A stretch of DNA of 64,000 bases from Methanofollis liminatans DSM 4140. Its GTDB lineage: Archaea; Halobacteriota; Methanomicrobia; Methanomicrobiales; Methanofollaceae. The notes beneath the pieces are model-generated. The model saw only the letters and a program-made list of their open reading frames with translations, did no database searches and was not told the DNA's origin. Below are positions 8,000-16,385 of the stretch, piece after piece (position 1 is the first letter of the stretch; each line of letters opens with the position of its first letter). The DNA is taken from assembly GCF_000275865.1 (NCBI RefSeq), contig NZ_CM001555.1, forward strand, positions 310,001 to 374,000, given 5' to 3'. A program made the position numbers and the translations under genes.

Positions 8000-9849
8000 G
8001 CTGCAGGCGGGAAGGGCTCGTTGATCTTCGCGTACACCCGCTGCGCCAGTTTCGCCACCTCGAAGGCCTTCTCGCCGGCGCCCGGGATGGCGCGGGTCAG
8101 GAAGGCGCCGTCCTCCGCGCTGAATGCGGCGTCCTTCGCATCCATTCCGACGAGGGCCGCCACCGCCGCCGGGACCGTGATGTTGATGATCGTGTGCCCG
8201 ATGTACTGGAGCTCCTGCGTCAGCACCGCTCCGCAGAAGAGAGCCGTCGCCCAGTTCGGGTCGTCACGGTTCTTTCCCTCGAGGGCGAAGGCCGGCACCT
8301 CCTTCCCGCCCAGGTTCTCCACGTGATAGGGCTTGCCGTCGATGGAGACGTCGTAGGAGACGTTGGAGTCAAAGCCCCAGTAACGTGCGGTGAACTTGTC
8401 GGTCCGGCGGCCGTGCGCCTTGATCGAGGTGTACTTGAAGCTGATCTGCTTTCCCGTGAAGCCCGAGAGGACCGCCGAGCCCCGGCGCTCCACATAGGCC
8501 TGCCGCTCGGCGTCCAGGGTCTGCGTCGCTTCGGCCACCGTCTTTCCGGCCTTCATCAGGTCGTAGGTGTGGGCGGCCCGCCGGTAGATCGCCCGGTCCC
8601 GCACCCCTTCCGATGCGAGGATGCAGGCCTTCGTGATCTTGCCGCGGCTCACCTGCTCGGCCTTGCGGGCGATCGTGTTCAGGCCGCAGAGGGCCATCTC
8701 GGGATCGATGAAGGCGTTCATCTTGTAGTCCCGGATCGCCTCGGCAACGGCGAAGACGTCGCCGTTGTGCTTCACGAGCAGCCGCATCGCCGGGACGCAG
8801 TCGCCCTCCAGGTGGCCGAGGGGCGGGTTCACCGGGCCGCCGGAGAACCCGGCCCCGATCATCGCCGCCTCCTCGAAGGCGGCGAAGATCTCGGAGAGGG
8901 CCATCGAGCCGATGACCGATGGGCCGCCGATATCCTTGAGGATCAGCCCGAAGTCGCCGATCACCCTGGCGGTGTCGTACTCCTCGTGCGTGCCGCGGAT
9001 ATGGATCTTCTCCGGCAGGCCGGCGGCGTCGCGGGCGCCTTTCCCGGCGAGATAGGCCGAGTCCACCCGCCCGAACTTCCCGAACTCCTCGCCCAGGAGG
9101 GCGTCCGGGTGCACGAGTTCCATCGTCACCGCCGCACCGATCAGGGCCGGCCAGAGGGCGTAGGGCGTGATCCCCGCACCCTCCATGCTCCGCATCATCG
9201 CCTCGGTCCCGACCTTTGCGGCGTTGTAGGCGAGTTCAGGGATGTTGTAGTCCTCGCCGAGTGCGGAATGGCCGTAGATCGCCCCGCCTGCGATGAAGGG
9301 CGGGAGGATGGCGCCGTCCACCCGCGTCAGTTTCTTCCCCATCAGCCCCTCGTAGATCGCGAGGTAGGCCGGGAAGGCCTGGATGCGGTGGGTGAACTTC
9401 CCGGTGACCAGGGCGATGGCGCTCGTCCGGGCGGCGCCGGCGTGCATCCGGGCGATCGCCCCGAGCTTGCGGTTGCCGAGCGGCACGCCAGACCTGGCGC
9501 AGGAGCCCGAGAAGTAGGCGAGCGACGCCACGATCAGGGCGGCGTTTGCCGGTTCAGCCCCGGCGTTCATCGCCGCCCGCACGGCCTTCTCGATCACCAT
9601 GTCGAGCGGGAGCTCGGGGGCGGAGGCGTCCACCACGGTCATCCGTCCCATCAGGCTCATCTCCTCGGCCCCGATCGGGCAGAAGATATCGCCGGCAAGG
9701 GAGTTTGCCGCCGCAAACACCGGGATCACCATGGAGCCGTGCCCCTTCGTCGCCGCCTCGAGTTTGTCGTTGGTCATCGAGTCCGGCTCAAAGGTCGCCG
9801 CCATCGTGGCGGCAAAGATGACTTTGTCCTTTTCGTGTGCATCAGCCAT
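7996..9849 (-). CDS. conserved-looking 617-residue protein of unknown function, coupled to larC
   Basis: I do not recognise this protein. It is a soluble-looking, Ala/Gly-rich polypeptide with no signal peptide, and several motif-like blocks: GDIFCPIGAEEMSLMGR near residue 53, GSCARSGVPLGNRK near 123, PVNPPLGHLEGDCVPAMRLL in the middle, and CGLNTIARKAEQVSRG later. A TATA-like CCTATATTTACC lies at about 9892-9903 and a strong GGAGG sits 8 bases before the ATG, so it is the first gene of a two-gene operon with larC. The tight coupling suggests a nickel-linked or pincer-cofactor-linked enzyme. That is inference from context only. Confidence 0.85.
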   Translation of the reverse strand: MADAHEKDKVIFAATMAATFEPDSMTNDKLEAATKGHGSMVIPVFAAANSLAGDIFCPIGAEEMSLMGRMTVVDASAPELPLDMVIEKAVRAAMNAGAEPANAALIVASLAYFSGSCARSGVPLGNRKLGAIARMHAGAARTSAIALVTGKFTHRIQAFPAYLAIYEGLMGKKLTRVDGAILPPFIAGGAIYGHSALGEDYNIPELAYNAAKVGTEAMMRSMEGAGITPYALWPALIGAAVTMELVHPDALLGEEFGKFGRVDSAYLAGKGARDAAGLPEKIHIRGTHEEYDTARVIGDFGLILKDIGGPSVIGSMALSEIFAAFEEAAMIGAGFSGGPVNPPLGHLEGDCVPAMRLLVKHNGDVFAVAEAIRDYKMNAFIDPEMALCGLNTIARKAEQVSRGKITKACILASEGVRDRAIYRRAAHTYDLMKAGKTVAEATQTLDAERQAYVERRGSAVLSGFTGKQISFKYTSIKAHGRRTDKFTARYWGFDSNVSYDVSIDGKPYHVENLGGKEVPAFALEGKNRDDPNWATALFCGAVLTQELQYIGHTIINITVPAAVAALVGMDAKDAAFSAEDGAFLTRAIPGAGEKAFEVAKLAQRVYAKINEPFPPAA

Positions 9850-9945
9850 TTCTTATCCCTCCATTTCCGATGATCCAGACTGAGGGCCTTCCGGTAAATA
9901 TAGGTTGGCGTCGGGGAGGGAGACGAAAAGAGAAGAGTTCAGGGT

Positions 9946-10164
9946 CTATGCGCTCTCTTTTGCCGCGGTGTAGGCGTCGTACATGGAGTAGAGCCAGACC
10001 AGCAGGTAGAACGGGATGCCGATCATGATCGTCGAAAGGCCGCCGAAGACGACCGCAAGCACGAAGAGGACGATGGCCTTCACCATCTGCCCGGTATAGA
10101 ACTGGCCGAGGCCCGGGATGAAGAACGAGAGGACGACAGCGACAAGGGGGGATGCCATATCCAT
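9946..10164 (-). CDS. small TM2-like membrane protein
   Basis: A 72-residue protein with two hydrophobic helices (about 5-20 and 27-62) and the motif FFIPGLGQFYTGQ, which is characteristic of TM2-domain small membrane proteins. The C-terminus YSMYDAYTAAKES is the usual polar end of this family. The function of the family is not established. It is divergent from the ABC operon that starts near 10258. Confidence 0.8.
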   Translation of the reverse strand: MDMASPLVAVVLSFFIPGLGQFYTGQMVKAIVLFVLAVVFGGLSTIMIGIPFYLLVWLYSMYDAYTAAKESA

Positions 10165-10257
10165 CTCTCGGTCGTCGTGCGCAAAATAGATTCCCCCCCC
10201 GGCGGCATTGCCCGCAGGCGGAACCCTGAATTACCCGGAGGGATGTATCACTCCCCC

Positions 10258-11172
10258 ATGGAGGAGCGCGCCGCCATCTCTGCACGGGGCCTGACCAAAC
10301 GGTTCGGCGATGCCGAGGCTGTGAGGGGGATCGACTTTACCGTCCTCGAAGGCGAGGCATTCGGCTTTCTCGGGCCGAACGGCGCCGGAAAGACCACGAC
10401 GATGCGGATGATCCAGTGCGCCTCGCCCAGGAGCGGCGGCGACCTCCGCGTCCTGGGGATGGACCCGGATATGCACCCGCGGGAGATCAAGGCCCTCCTC
10501 GGGATCGTGCCCCAGGAGAACAACCTCGACCCGGACCTCACCGGCCGCGAGAACCTCGTCTCCTATGCCAGATACTTCGGCATTCCCCGTGCCGCGGCAG
10601 AAGAGCGCGTGGAAGACCTCCTCGGATTCGTGCAGGTGCGGGAGAAGGCGGACGTCGTCATCGAGAGCCTCTCCGGCGGGATGCGGCGGCGTCTGATCCT
10701 GGCCCGCGCCCTGGTCAACGATCCTGCGATCCTGATCCTGGACGAACCCACCACCGGCCTCGACCCGCAGGCCCGGCACCAGATCTGGGAGAAACTCAGG
10801 GCGCTCCAGCGGGAAGGGCGGACGATCGCCCTCACCAGCCACTATATGGAGGAGGCCGAACGCCTCTGCGACCGGCTGGTGATCATGGACGAAGGACGGA
10901 TCCTCACCCGGGGCGCTCCGGCCGACCTGGTCAGATCGCGGATCGGCCGGTACGTGATCGAGACCGAACCGACCGACCCGGTCCGCGCCTGCCTGGGGCG
11001 GCACGGGATCAGGTACGAGGAGGGGGGCGGGAGCATCCAGGTCCCGGTCGAGGACCCGGCGGCGGTCTCGAAGGCCCTCCTGGACGAGTGCGGGGCGATC
11101 CGCCTCTCGACCCGGCCCGCCACCCTGGAAGACGTCTTTCTCACCCTCACGGGAAGGAGGCTGCGGGAATGA
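10258..11172 (+). CDS. ABC-2 type transporter, ATP-binding protein (DrrA-like)
   Basis: About 304 residues from the ATG at 10258. Walker A is GPNGAGKT, the Q-loop region is IVPQENNLDP, the signature is LSGGMRRRLILARAL and Walker B is ILILDEPTTGLDP, all near-canonical for the daunorubicin-resistance/NodI branch. A second in-frame ATG at 10243 sits directly on the GGAGG at 10237-10241, too close to use it; the ATG at 10258 is 16 bases away, so the start is not certain. It is coupled by a 4-bp overlap to the permease gene downstream. The substrate is unknown. Confidence 0.92.
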   Translation: MEERAAISARGLTKRFGDAEAVRGIDFTVLEGEAFGFLGPNGAGKTTTMRMIQCASPRSGGDLRVLGMDPDMHPREIKALLGIVPQENNLDPDLTGRENLVSYARYFGIPRAAAEERVEDLLGFVQVREKADVVIESLSGGMRRRLILARALVNDPAILILDEPTTGLDPQARHQIWEKLRALQREGRTIALTSHYMEEAERLCDRLVIMDEGRILTRGAPADLVRSRIGRYVIETEPTDPVRACLGRHGIRYEEGGGSIQVPVEDPAAVSKALLDECGAIRLSTRPATLEDVFLTLTGRRLRE

Positions 11173-11942
11173 TGCCGGAGAACCTGAGCCGCCTTGCCTG
11201 GGCCGTCTGGCGCCGCAACCTCGACGTCTATCTCAAATCCTGGCGGGTGAACCTGCTCACCCCGGCGTTTGAGCCCGTCCTCTACCTCCTCGCCCTCGGT
11301 TTCGGAGTCGGGTCGTACATCAGCGAGATCGACGGCGTCCCGTACGTCAGGTTCATCGCCCCGGCCCTCGTCGCCATCTCGGTGATGAACGCCTCCTTCT
11401 TCGAGTGCACCTACGGGAGTTACGTGCGGATGTACTACCAGAAGACCTTCGACGCCATCGTCGCCACCCCGGTCTCGATCGAGGAGGTGATCGCCGGCGA
11501 GATCCTCTGGGGGGCGACCCGGAGCCTCATCTCCGCCTCCCTGATGCTCCCGGTGCTGGTCCTCTTCGGCGTCGTCGCCCTCCCGTCGTCCCTCTTCCTC
11601 ATCCCCTTCGCCTTTGCGGCCGGCCTGCTCTTCGCCTCCATCGCGATGTGCTTCACCTCGATCATCCCGAACATCGAGTCGATCAACTACCCGGCCTTCC
11701 TCTTCATCACCCCGATGTTCCTCTTCTCCGGGACCTTCTTCCCTCTCGACCTCCTGCCCGCCCCGCTGCAGGCCCTCGCCCTTGCGGCCCTGCCCCTGGC
11801 GCACGTCGTCAACGTCTGCCGCGCCCTCACCCTGATGGCGGGGTGGGAACTCCTCGCCCTCGGGCTTGCCTGGATCGCCGTCGTCACCCCCCCGCTCTTT
11901 CTCCTGGCCCTGCGGCTGATGCGCCGGCGGCTTGTCGTCTGA
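11169..11942 (+). CDS. ABC-2 type transporter permease (DrrB/NodJ-like)
   Basis: A 257-residue integral membrane protein with six predicted helices. The stretch TPAFEPVLYLLALGFGVG, the coupling helix YQKTFDAIVATPVSIEEV and the late FLFSGTFFPLDLLP are the hallmark blocks of NodJ/DrrB permeases. The start is ATG-ATG overlapping the ATPase stop at 11169-11172. With the gene before it, it forms a two-component exporter. No accessory exported protein follows, unlike the ABC operon at 1608. Confidence 0.92.
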   Translation: MMPENLSRLAWAVWRRNLDVYLKSWRVNLLTPAFEPVLYLLALGFGVGSYISEIDGVPYVRFIAPALVAISVMNASFFECTYGSYVRMYYQKTFDAIVATPVSIEEVIAGEILWGATRSLISASLMLPVLVLFGVVALPSSLFLIPFAFAAGLLFASIAMCFTSIIPNIESINYPAFLFITPMFLFSGTFFPLDLLPAPLQALALAALPLAHVVNVCRALTLMAGWELLALGLAWIAVVTPPLFLLALRLMRRRLVV

Positions 11943-12006
11943 GGGGAGGGCGCCGGGAACAATTCAGAGCCGTTATCACCGCCCAGGCACCAGATAGGAT
12001 CGAGGA

Positions 12007-12648
12007 ATGATGGAAGGAAACGATCGCCCCGAGAGCATCGGGTTCTCGAAGTCCAGGTTTGAGGCGCTGACCGACGGCATATTCGCGATCGCCATGACCC
12101 TTCTCGTCCTCGGGCTTGCGGTCCCTGCCGCGGGGACGATCCGGACGTCGACGGGCCTCATCGAGGCCCTTATGGGGCTTTTCCCGGACTTTGTCCACTA
12201 CGTGATCGCCTTCTTCATCCTCCACGGCATGTGGGTCTCCCACCACGTCCTCTCCAGGCGGATGGCTTTTATCGACCGCCGGTTTCTGGAGATCAACCTC
12301 TGGCTGCTGATGGCCATCTGCCTCATTCCCTTCACCACCTCGTTTTCAGGGGATTTCGAGGATATTTCTCTCGCCGCCGTTGTCCTGGAGGCAAACCTCC
12401 TCGTCGTCGGCATCCTCCTCCTCCTCCAGTGGCAGTATGTCGCCCGCACCCCGCACCTCCTCTCCCCTGAGTTCACGCCGTCCGGTCTCGCCGTCGGGAT
12501 GCAGAAGACCGCCGTCACCCCGGCGGTCTCCGTCCTCGGCATCGCGCTCGCTCTCCTCGGGGTCACCTGGAGCACGGCGGTGTACCTCCTGATCCCGGTG
12601 ATCTTCTGGGCGATGAAGACTCCGCGCCTGCGGAGGGAGGCAAAATGA
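12007..12648 (+). CDS. TMEM175-family (DUF1211) potassium channel
   Basis: A 213-residue membrane protein with six helices. The first carries the family motif RFEALTDGIFAIAMTLLVL (residues about 17-35), which in TMEM175 proteins lines a potassium-selective pore without a TVGYG filter. Bacterial and archaeal members act as tetramers of six-helix subunits. Two adjacent ATGs (12007 and 12010) are possible starts. It converges on a conventional potassium channel gene, whose end is 15 bp away. Confidence 0.88.
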   Translation: MMEGNDRPESIGFSKSRFEALTDGIFAIAMTLLVLGLAVPAAGTIRTSTGLIEALMGLFPDFVHYVIAFFILHGMWVSHHVLSRRMAFIDRRFLEINLWLLMAICLIPFTTSFSGDFEDISLAAVVLEANLLVVGILLLLQWQYVARTPHLLSPEFTPSGLAVGMQKTAVTPAVSVLGIALALLGVTWSTAVYLLIPVIFWAMKTPRLRREAK

Positions 12649-12663
12649 GAGGGATGAACCGGC

Positions 12664-13482
12664 CTACTCGACGATCGCCGACGCTTCGGGGTTGAACGGG
12701 TTCGTCCGCGCCGCAAGGGAGAAGAGGTACGGATAGGTCGCCTGCAGGTGCTCCATATAGCCGAGCCATCCATGCATCATTGCACGGTATGCCCGCCCGA
12801 GGTCGCCGCTGAGGTGGGCGAGGTCGGTCTCCGGGAGGGCGGCGAGGTCGTCGCGGTACGAGAGTTCGTCTGCAAGGTGGAAGACGGCATGGAGCACCCC
12901 GGTGAAACCCTCGTCCTCCAGGAGGAGGGGGTTCTCCATCAGCCTCAGGAGGAAGTCCTTTTTCTCATCGAGGAAGGTGCGGATCTCTTTGAGGTCGAGA
13001 TCAGACGCAGCAGGGCCGGACGCATGTGTCAGCACCACCTTTTTCATCCGTGCGAAGTCTTTTGCGCTCCAGTCCGCCGTCACCATCAACCCTTCCCTGA
13101 TCGTCCCGATCAGGGGGTCGGACCGGGCGAACGTCCTCAGGAGCGTCGTTCCTGTCGTGGAGAAGAAGATCCCGACGAGCATGTTCACCTTTCTCTTCCG
13201 CTCCTGCCGCTCCCTTCGCTCCATCCAGGTCTCGAAGAGGTTTGCGATCACCCCGACGAAGGTGCCGACCCCGGCGACGATCACCAGGATTGCAAGCACC
13301 TTCCCGGCCGCGGTCACCGGGTGGATCTCGCCGTAGCCGACGGTGGCGACGGTGACGATGCAGAAGTACACGGCGTCGAGGGGGGAGAGCCCCTCGGTGA
13401 AGACAAAACCGGCGGTGCCGATGACGACGACGGCGGCGAGGATGGCGAGGTTGATTCTCAGACGGGTGGTGGTCGCGGCCAT
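12664..13482 (-). CDS. two-helix potassium channel with unusual helical C-terminal domain
   Basis: A 272-residue protein with membrane helices at about 8-28 and 58-84 flanking a pore loop whose selectivity filter TVGYGE lies at residues 47-52 (Ion_trans_2/KcsA type). The remaining 185 residues are hydrophilic and mostly helical; I see no RCK nucleotide-binding fold or cyclic-nucleotide domain, so gating is not evident. A polybasic stretch (RRERQERKRK) follows the second helix. It is downstream of, and 12 bp from, a cupin gene on the same strand, and they are probably cotranscribed. Confidence 0.9.
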   Translation of the reverse strand: MAATTTRLRINLAILAAVVVIGTAGFVFTEGLSPLDAVYFCIVTVATVGYGEIHPVTAAGKVLAILVIVAGVGTFVGVIANLFETWMERRERQERKRKVNMLVGIFFSTTGTTLLRTFARSDPLIGTIREGLMVTADWSAKDFARMKKVVLTHASGPAASDLDLKEIRTFLDEKKDFLLRLMENPLLLEDEGFTGVLHAVFHLADELSYRDDLAALPETDLAHLSGDLGRAYRAMMHGWLGYMEHLQATYPYLFSLAARTNPFNPEASAIVE

Positions 13483-13494
13483 GGCTTCCTCAGT

Positions 13495-13860
13495 TCAGAG
13501 GATCTCCTCGTCCCCTTCGCTCCACATCGGATCGACGATCGCAAGGATGACGAGGTCGCCCTCGCCGGTGTTCTCGATCCACTGGGTGGCGCCTGCCGGG
13601 ATAGAGACGACCTGCCCCTCCCGCACCGGCGCGGATTCGTCGCCGATGTGCATCTGCCCCTCCCCCGCGAGGATATAATAGGTCTCGGACGAGGTCTTCA
13701 GCCGGTGCGGCAGGGTCGCCTCGCCGTGGGGGACGACGGCGTGGGCGAGGCTGTAGCGGTTTGTGCACTCCCGTTCGTGTGCCGGGTGGAGGAGTTCGCA
13801 GAGGACCGAGCGGTCTTTTGCCCGGGCGTATGATCCGTTTCTGATGTCCCTGATCAGCAT
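13495..13860 (-). CDS. cupin-domain protein
   Basis: A 121-residue single-domain cupin. Motif 1 is PHRLKTSSETYYILAGEGQMHIG and motif 2 is SIPAGATQWIENTGEGDLVIL, giving the metal-binding His and Glu positions of the barrel. Small cupins of this shape are common in methanogens and their substrates are mostly unknown. I placed the start at the ATG at 13860 (MLIRDIRNG) rather than an upstream one, because the earlier residues do not resemble the fold. It precedes the potassium channel gene by 12 bp. Confidence 0.85.
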   Translation of the reverse strand: MLIRDIRNGSYARAKDRSVLCELLHPAHERECTNRYSLAHAVVPHGEATLPHRLKTSSETYYILAGEGQMHIGDESAPVREGQVVSIPAGATQWIENTGEGDLVILAIVDPMWSEGDEEIL

Positions 13861-14061
13861 GCTCGATCCTATTCTCTGCCCTGACGGGTGCATATACCCA
13901 CCGGCCCGAGAGCCCTCAATATCCCGGACGATCGCGAGGGGCCTCTATAGTGATGCCCGGGAGCCATACATAACCCCTTTGTTTCCACTGGAGATCTGCA
14001 TGTCCCTCCCCTTCCCAACCTATATCTCTGTCGAAGGCCAACCTTTCTGGAATCCTGCCCC
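13861..14061. promoter_or_regulatory. divergent intergenic region, cupin-channel operon versus DMT transporter
   Basis: About 200 bp separate the two divergent starts. On the + strand a TATA-like CCTATATCTC at about 14020-14029 lies some 35 bp before the DMT transporter ATG. I saw no strong inverted repeat. Confidence 0.5.
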
Positions 14062-15144
14062 ATGGCCGCCCGCACCTCTCTGCCCTACGTCTATGCCATC
14101 GCCGCCGCCGCGCTCTTCGGGAGCGGGGCCCCGTTTGCGAAGGTGCTCCTCGGGGGGATCGGCCCGGCCACCCTTGCCGGCCTCCTCTATATGGGCAGCG
14201 GCCTCGGGATGGCGGCCTATCTTGCTCTCGTGCGCCTCGGCGGAAACGACCGGGAGGTCGCCGAGGCCTCTCTCTGCCGCAGCGATCTCCCCTGGATCGC
14301 AGGGGTCGTGATCTTCGGGGGCTTTCTGGCCCCTCTCACCCTGATGCTCAGTCTGCAGGCGACCCCGGCGGCGACGGCCGCCCTCCTCCTGAACTTCGAG
14401 GCGGTGGCGACCGCCGGCATCGCCGCACTCCTTTTTGCCGAGGCGGTCGGGCGGCGCACCTGGGCGGCGCTCGGCCTGATCACGGCATCGTGCCTGATCC
14501 TCTCCCTCGCCGAGGAAGGGCCCGGCGGTTTTTCCCTCGCCGCTTTCGGGATCCTCCTGGCCTGCACCTTCTGGGGGCTGGACAACAATTTCAGCAGGAA
14601 CGTCTCGGCAAAGGACCCGCTGGCCACGGTGATGATCAAGGGGATCGGCGCCGGCGTCCTCTCCCTTCTGCTCGCCCATCTCCTTGCCGAGCCCTTCCCG
14701 GCGCCGGGCCCGGCCCTGATCGCGATGGCCGTCGGCCTCCTGAGTTATGGCGGTCTGACCAGCGTCCTCTTCCTCCTCTCGCTCCGCAGGGTCGGGTCGG
14801 CGCGGACCGGGTCGCTCCTTGCGATCTCGCCGTTTTTCGGGATCGTCGTCTCGTTCGCCCTCTTCGCCGCCCCGCCAGACGGCCCCTTCTACCTCGCCCT
14901 CCCGGTGATGGCCCTCGGGGCGTGCCTCCTGGTCACCGAGCGCCACTCCCACCCCCACGAGCACCCGCCGGTAGTCCACGAGCACCGGCACCGGCACGAC
15001 GATCTCCACCACGAGCACCACCACCTGCCCTGCACGCCTCTGCCGGACCGGAACGGCGAGCACTCCCACTCACATGCCCACGAGGGGATCAGGCACGAGC
15101 ACCCGCACGTGCCTGATATCCACCACCGCCACCGGCATGATTGA
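14062..15144 (+). CDS. DMT/EamA-family transporter with His-rich cytoplasmic tail
   Basis: A 360-residue protein. The first 293 residues form ten predicted helices of two EamA repeats (the first beginning YAIAAAALFGSGAPFAK, the second GILLACTFWGLDNNFSR), typical of drug/metabolite exporters. The last 67 residues contain 24 histidines in HxH and HHxHHH arrangements plus one Cys, an obvious metal-binding tail. The EamA core is not known for metal specificity, but the tail argues for nickel, cobalt or zinc export, or metal-regulated activity. It stands alone; its neighbours are aIF1A and a cupin. Confidence 0.9.
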   Translation: MAARTSLPYVYAIAAAALFGSGAPFAKVLLGGIGPATLAGLLYMGSGLGMAAYLALVRLGGNDREVAEASLCRSDLPWIAGVVIFGGFLAPLTLMLSLQATPAATAALLLNFEAVATAGIAALLFAEAVGRRTWAALGLITASCLILSLAEEGPGGFSLAAFGILLACTFWGLDNNFSRNVSAKDPLATVMIKGIGAGVLSLLLAHLLAEPFPAPGPALIAMAVGLLSYGGLTSVLFLLSLRRVGSARTGSLLAISPFFGIVVSFALFAAPPDGPFYLALPVMALGACLLVTERHSHPHEHPPVVHEHRHRHDDLHHEHHHLPCTPLPDRNGEHSHSHAHEGIRHEHPHVPDIHHRHRHD

Positions 15145-15217
15145 GTTATAATACCTCTTAAAAATCAAATATCTCTATTCGGGGCGCATTTCTCCCTCTA
15201 TGCACATGATGCATACC

Positions 15218-15227
15218 CTTATATGCT
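15218..15227 (+). promoter_or_regulatory. TATA box of the aIF1A gene
   Basis: The sequence CCTTATATGC places transcription start about 25 bp downstream, near 15245-15250. That is downstream of the in-frame ATGs at 15200-15211, which therefore should not be in the mRNA. This decides the start-codon question for aIF1A. Confidence 0.6.
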
Positions 15228-15277
15228 CTCAGCAGAAAAGGGTGCAGAAGAATGTACAATATAGTGGAGTTGATTAC

Positions 15278-15592
15278 CTGACAAATCCTGGAAGAAAAAA
15301 CGATAAAGGACCTGAAGAAGAGATCGTACGGGTGCGTTTGCCGAACAAGCGCAACAGAGAGATGTTTGCGAGTGCCGATCTGATGCTCGGCGCAAACCAT
15401 ATCAGGGTTCGCTGCTTTGACGGAGAGACCCGCGTCGGCAGGATCAAGGGGAAGATTAAAAAGCGCGTCTGGATCCGGGAAGGCGACGTCCTGATCGTGG
15501 TCCCGTGGGACTTCCAGGCCGATAAGTGCGATATTATCTACCGTTATACCCGCCCGCAGGTGGACTGGCTCCGCGGCCACGGTTATCTCTAA
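15278..15592 (+). CDS. translation initiation factor aIF1A, probable CTG start
   Basis: The OB-fold protein aIF1A (eIF1A homologue) helps place initiator tRNA and scan the 30S subunit. The body matches the family closely: EEEIVRVRLPNKRNREMF, MLGANHIRVRCFDGETRVGRI, WIREGDVLIVVPWDFQ and YRYTRPQVDWL. From a CTG at 15278 the protein has 104 residues and begins (M)TNPGRKNDKGPEEE, matching the short charged N-terminus of the family. A GGAG lies 8 bases before this CTG. The only in-frame ATGs lie at 15200-15211, upstream of the expected transcription start. An in-frame GTG at 15242 is the main alternative. Confidence 0.85.
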   Translation: MTNPGRKNDKGPEEEIVRVRLPNKRNREMFASADLMLGANHIRVRCFDGETRVGRIKGKIKKRVWIREGDVLIVVPWDFQADKCDIIYRYTRPQVDWLRGHGYL

Positions 15593-15607
15593 AAAAATAC
15601 TTTTTTT
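15591..15607. terminator. bidirectional oligo-A/oligo-T terminator
   Basis: Seven As at 15591-15597 and seven Ts at 15601-15607 lie between the convergent aIF1A gene and the pilin-like operon. Each strand thus ends in a T7 tract, the usual archaeal intrinsic termination signal. Confidence 0.7.
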
Positions 15608-15613
15608 CGGCGC

Positions 15614-16384
15614 TCAGACAGAGAGCACCAGGATATCGTATTTTTTGACGATCAGACGATCTGCACTGATTGTGTAGGTGTCAGGGGCCGTTTTGGACAT
15701 CCCGAGGCTCCCGGTGAGATAGTTCTCCCAGGCCTTCGAGAAGTTGCTGGCGGGATCCGGGGTGTAGACAACCTGCACGGTTCCCCCTGCGGTGGTGTTA
15801 TCCATCAGGGTCTCTGTTTTGTCGAGTTTCAATCTGACCCCGCCCATTCCGCTCCTGGCCATCGTGCCGGTGGCGTTCAGGGCGATGAGGTTGATCACCA
15901 GGGTGTCGCTCGCGTCGTCGAAGTACCACCGCGGTTCGGCGAGCATCGACGATCCGCCGGCCTGCGCCCGGATCACCGCCCCGCTTTCCAGGGCGATGGC
16001 GGCGTCCTGGTTGTCCGAGTCATAAAGGAGCATGCCCGGAGAGAACGATCTGGTGGTCTCGGCCCCGCCCGGACTCTCTTTCCAGGTGATATTGAATCTC
16101 TGGTCCGTCTCGCTGGTGTTCACCACCGCCAGCGACCCGCCGCTCACCTGCATCGAGGTCTCCTTGTACGGGACGTTCTTGTAGCAGAGGCTCTTGATAT
16201 CGTTCTGGAGCACGACCGTCGTCTGCTCCATGTTCCGCACGTCGGCGTTGCTCTGCTGCTGCATGAGCATCGGGTAGCCGTACAGGGTGATCAGGGCGAT
16301 CCCGGTCAGCACCAGCCCGAAGATGATGATGAACCCGATCGCCTCGGAGACCGCTTCTTCGTTGTTTCCTGCTGAAATTTTCAT
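15614..16384 (-). CDS. type IV pilin-like surface protein (class III signal)
   Basis: A 256-residue protein with an N-terminal pilin-like helix, EAVSEAIGFIIIFGLVLTG (residues about 10-28), preceded by a short charged leader as in archaeal prepilins processed by EppA/PibD-type peptidases. The rest is a beta-rich ectodomain with NxS/T sites. It resembles haloarchaeal DUF7289 proteins from memory of that family's N-terminus. It is the last gene of a six-gene operon of similar single-anchor proteins (19291 to 15614) and is probably part of a surface assembly. Confidence 0.8.
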   Translation of the reverse strand: MKISAGNNEEAVSEAIGFIIIFGLVLTGIALITLYGYPMLMQQQSNADVRNMEQTTVVLQNDIKSLCYKNVPYKETSMQVSGGSLAVVNTSETDQRFNITWKESPGGAETTRSFSPGMLLYDSDNQDAAIALESGAVIRAQAGGSSMLAEPRWYFDDASDTLVINLIALNATGTMARSGMGGVRLKLDKTETLMDNTTAGGTVQVVYTPDPASNFSKAWENYLTGSLGMSKTAPDTYTISADRLIVKKYDILVLSV

Positions 16385-16385
16385 C

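Noticed and set aside
7996-9849. The 617-residue protein as LarA
   Set aside because: It is much longer than LarA and I find none of the LarA-type motifs; only the larC linkage suggested it.
7990-9873. A 627-codon open frame on the + strand
   Set aside because: It mirrors the 617-residue gene on the other strand, which has a promoter, ribosome site and coupling to larC. The + frame has none of these.
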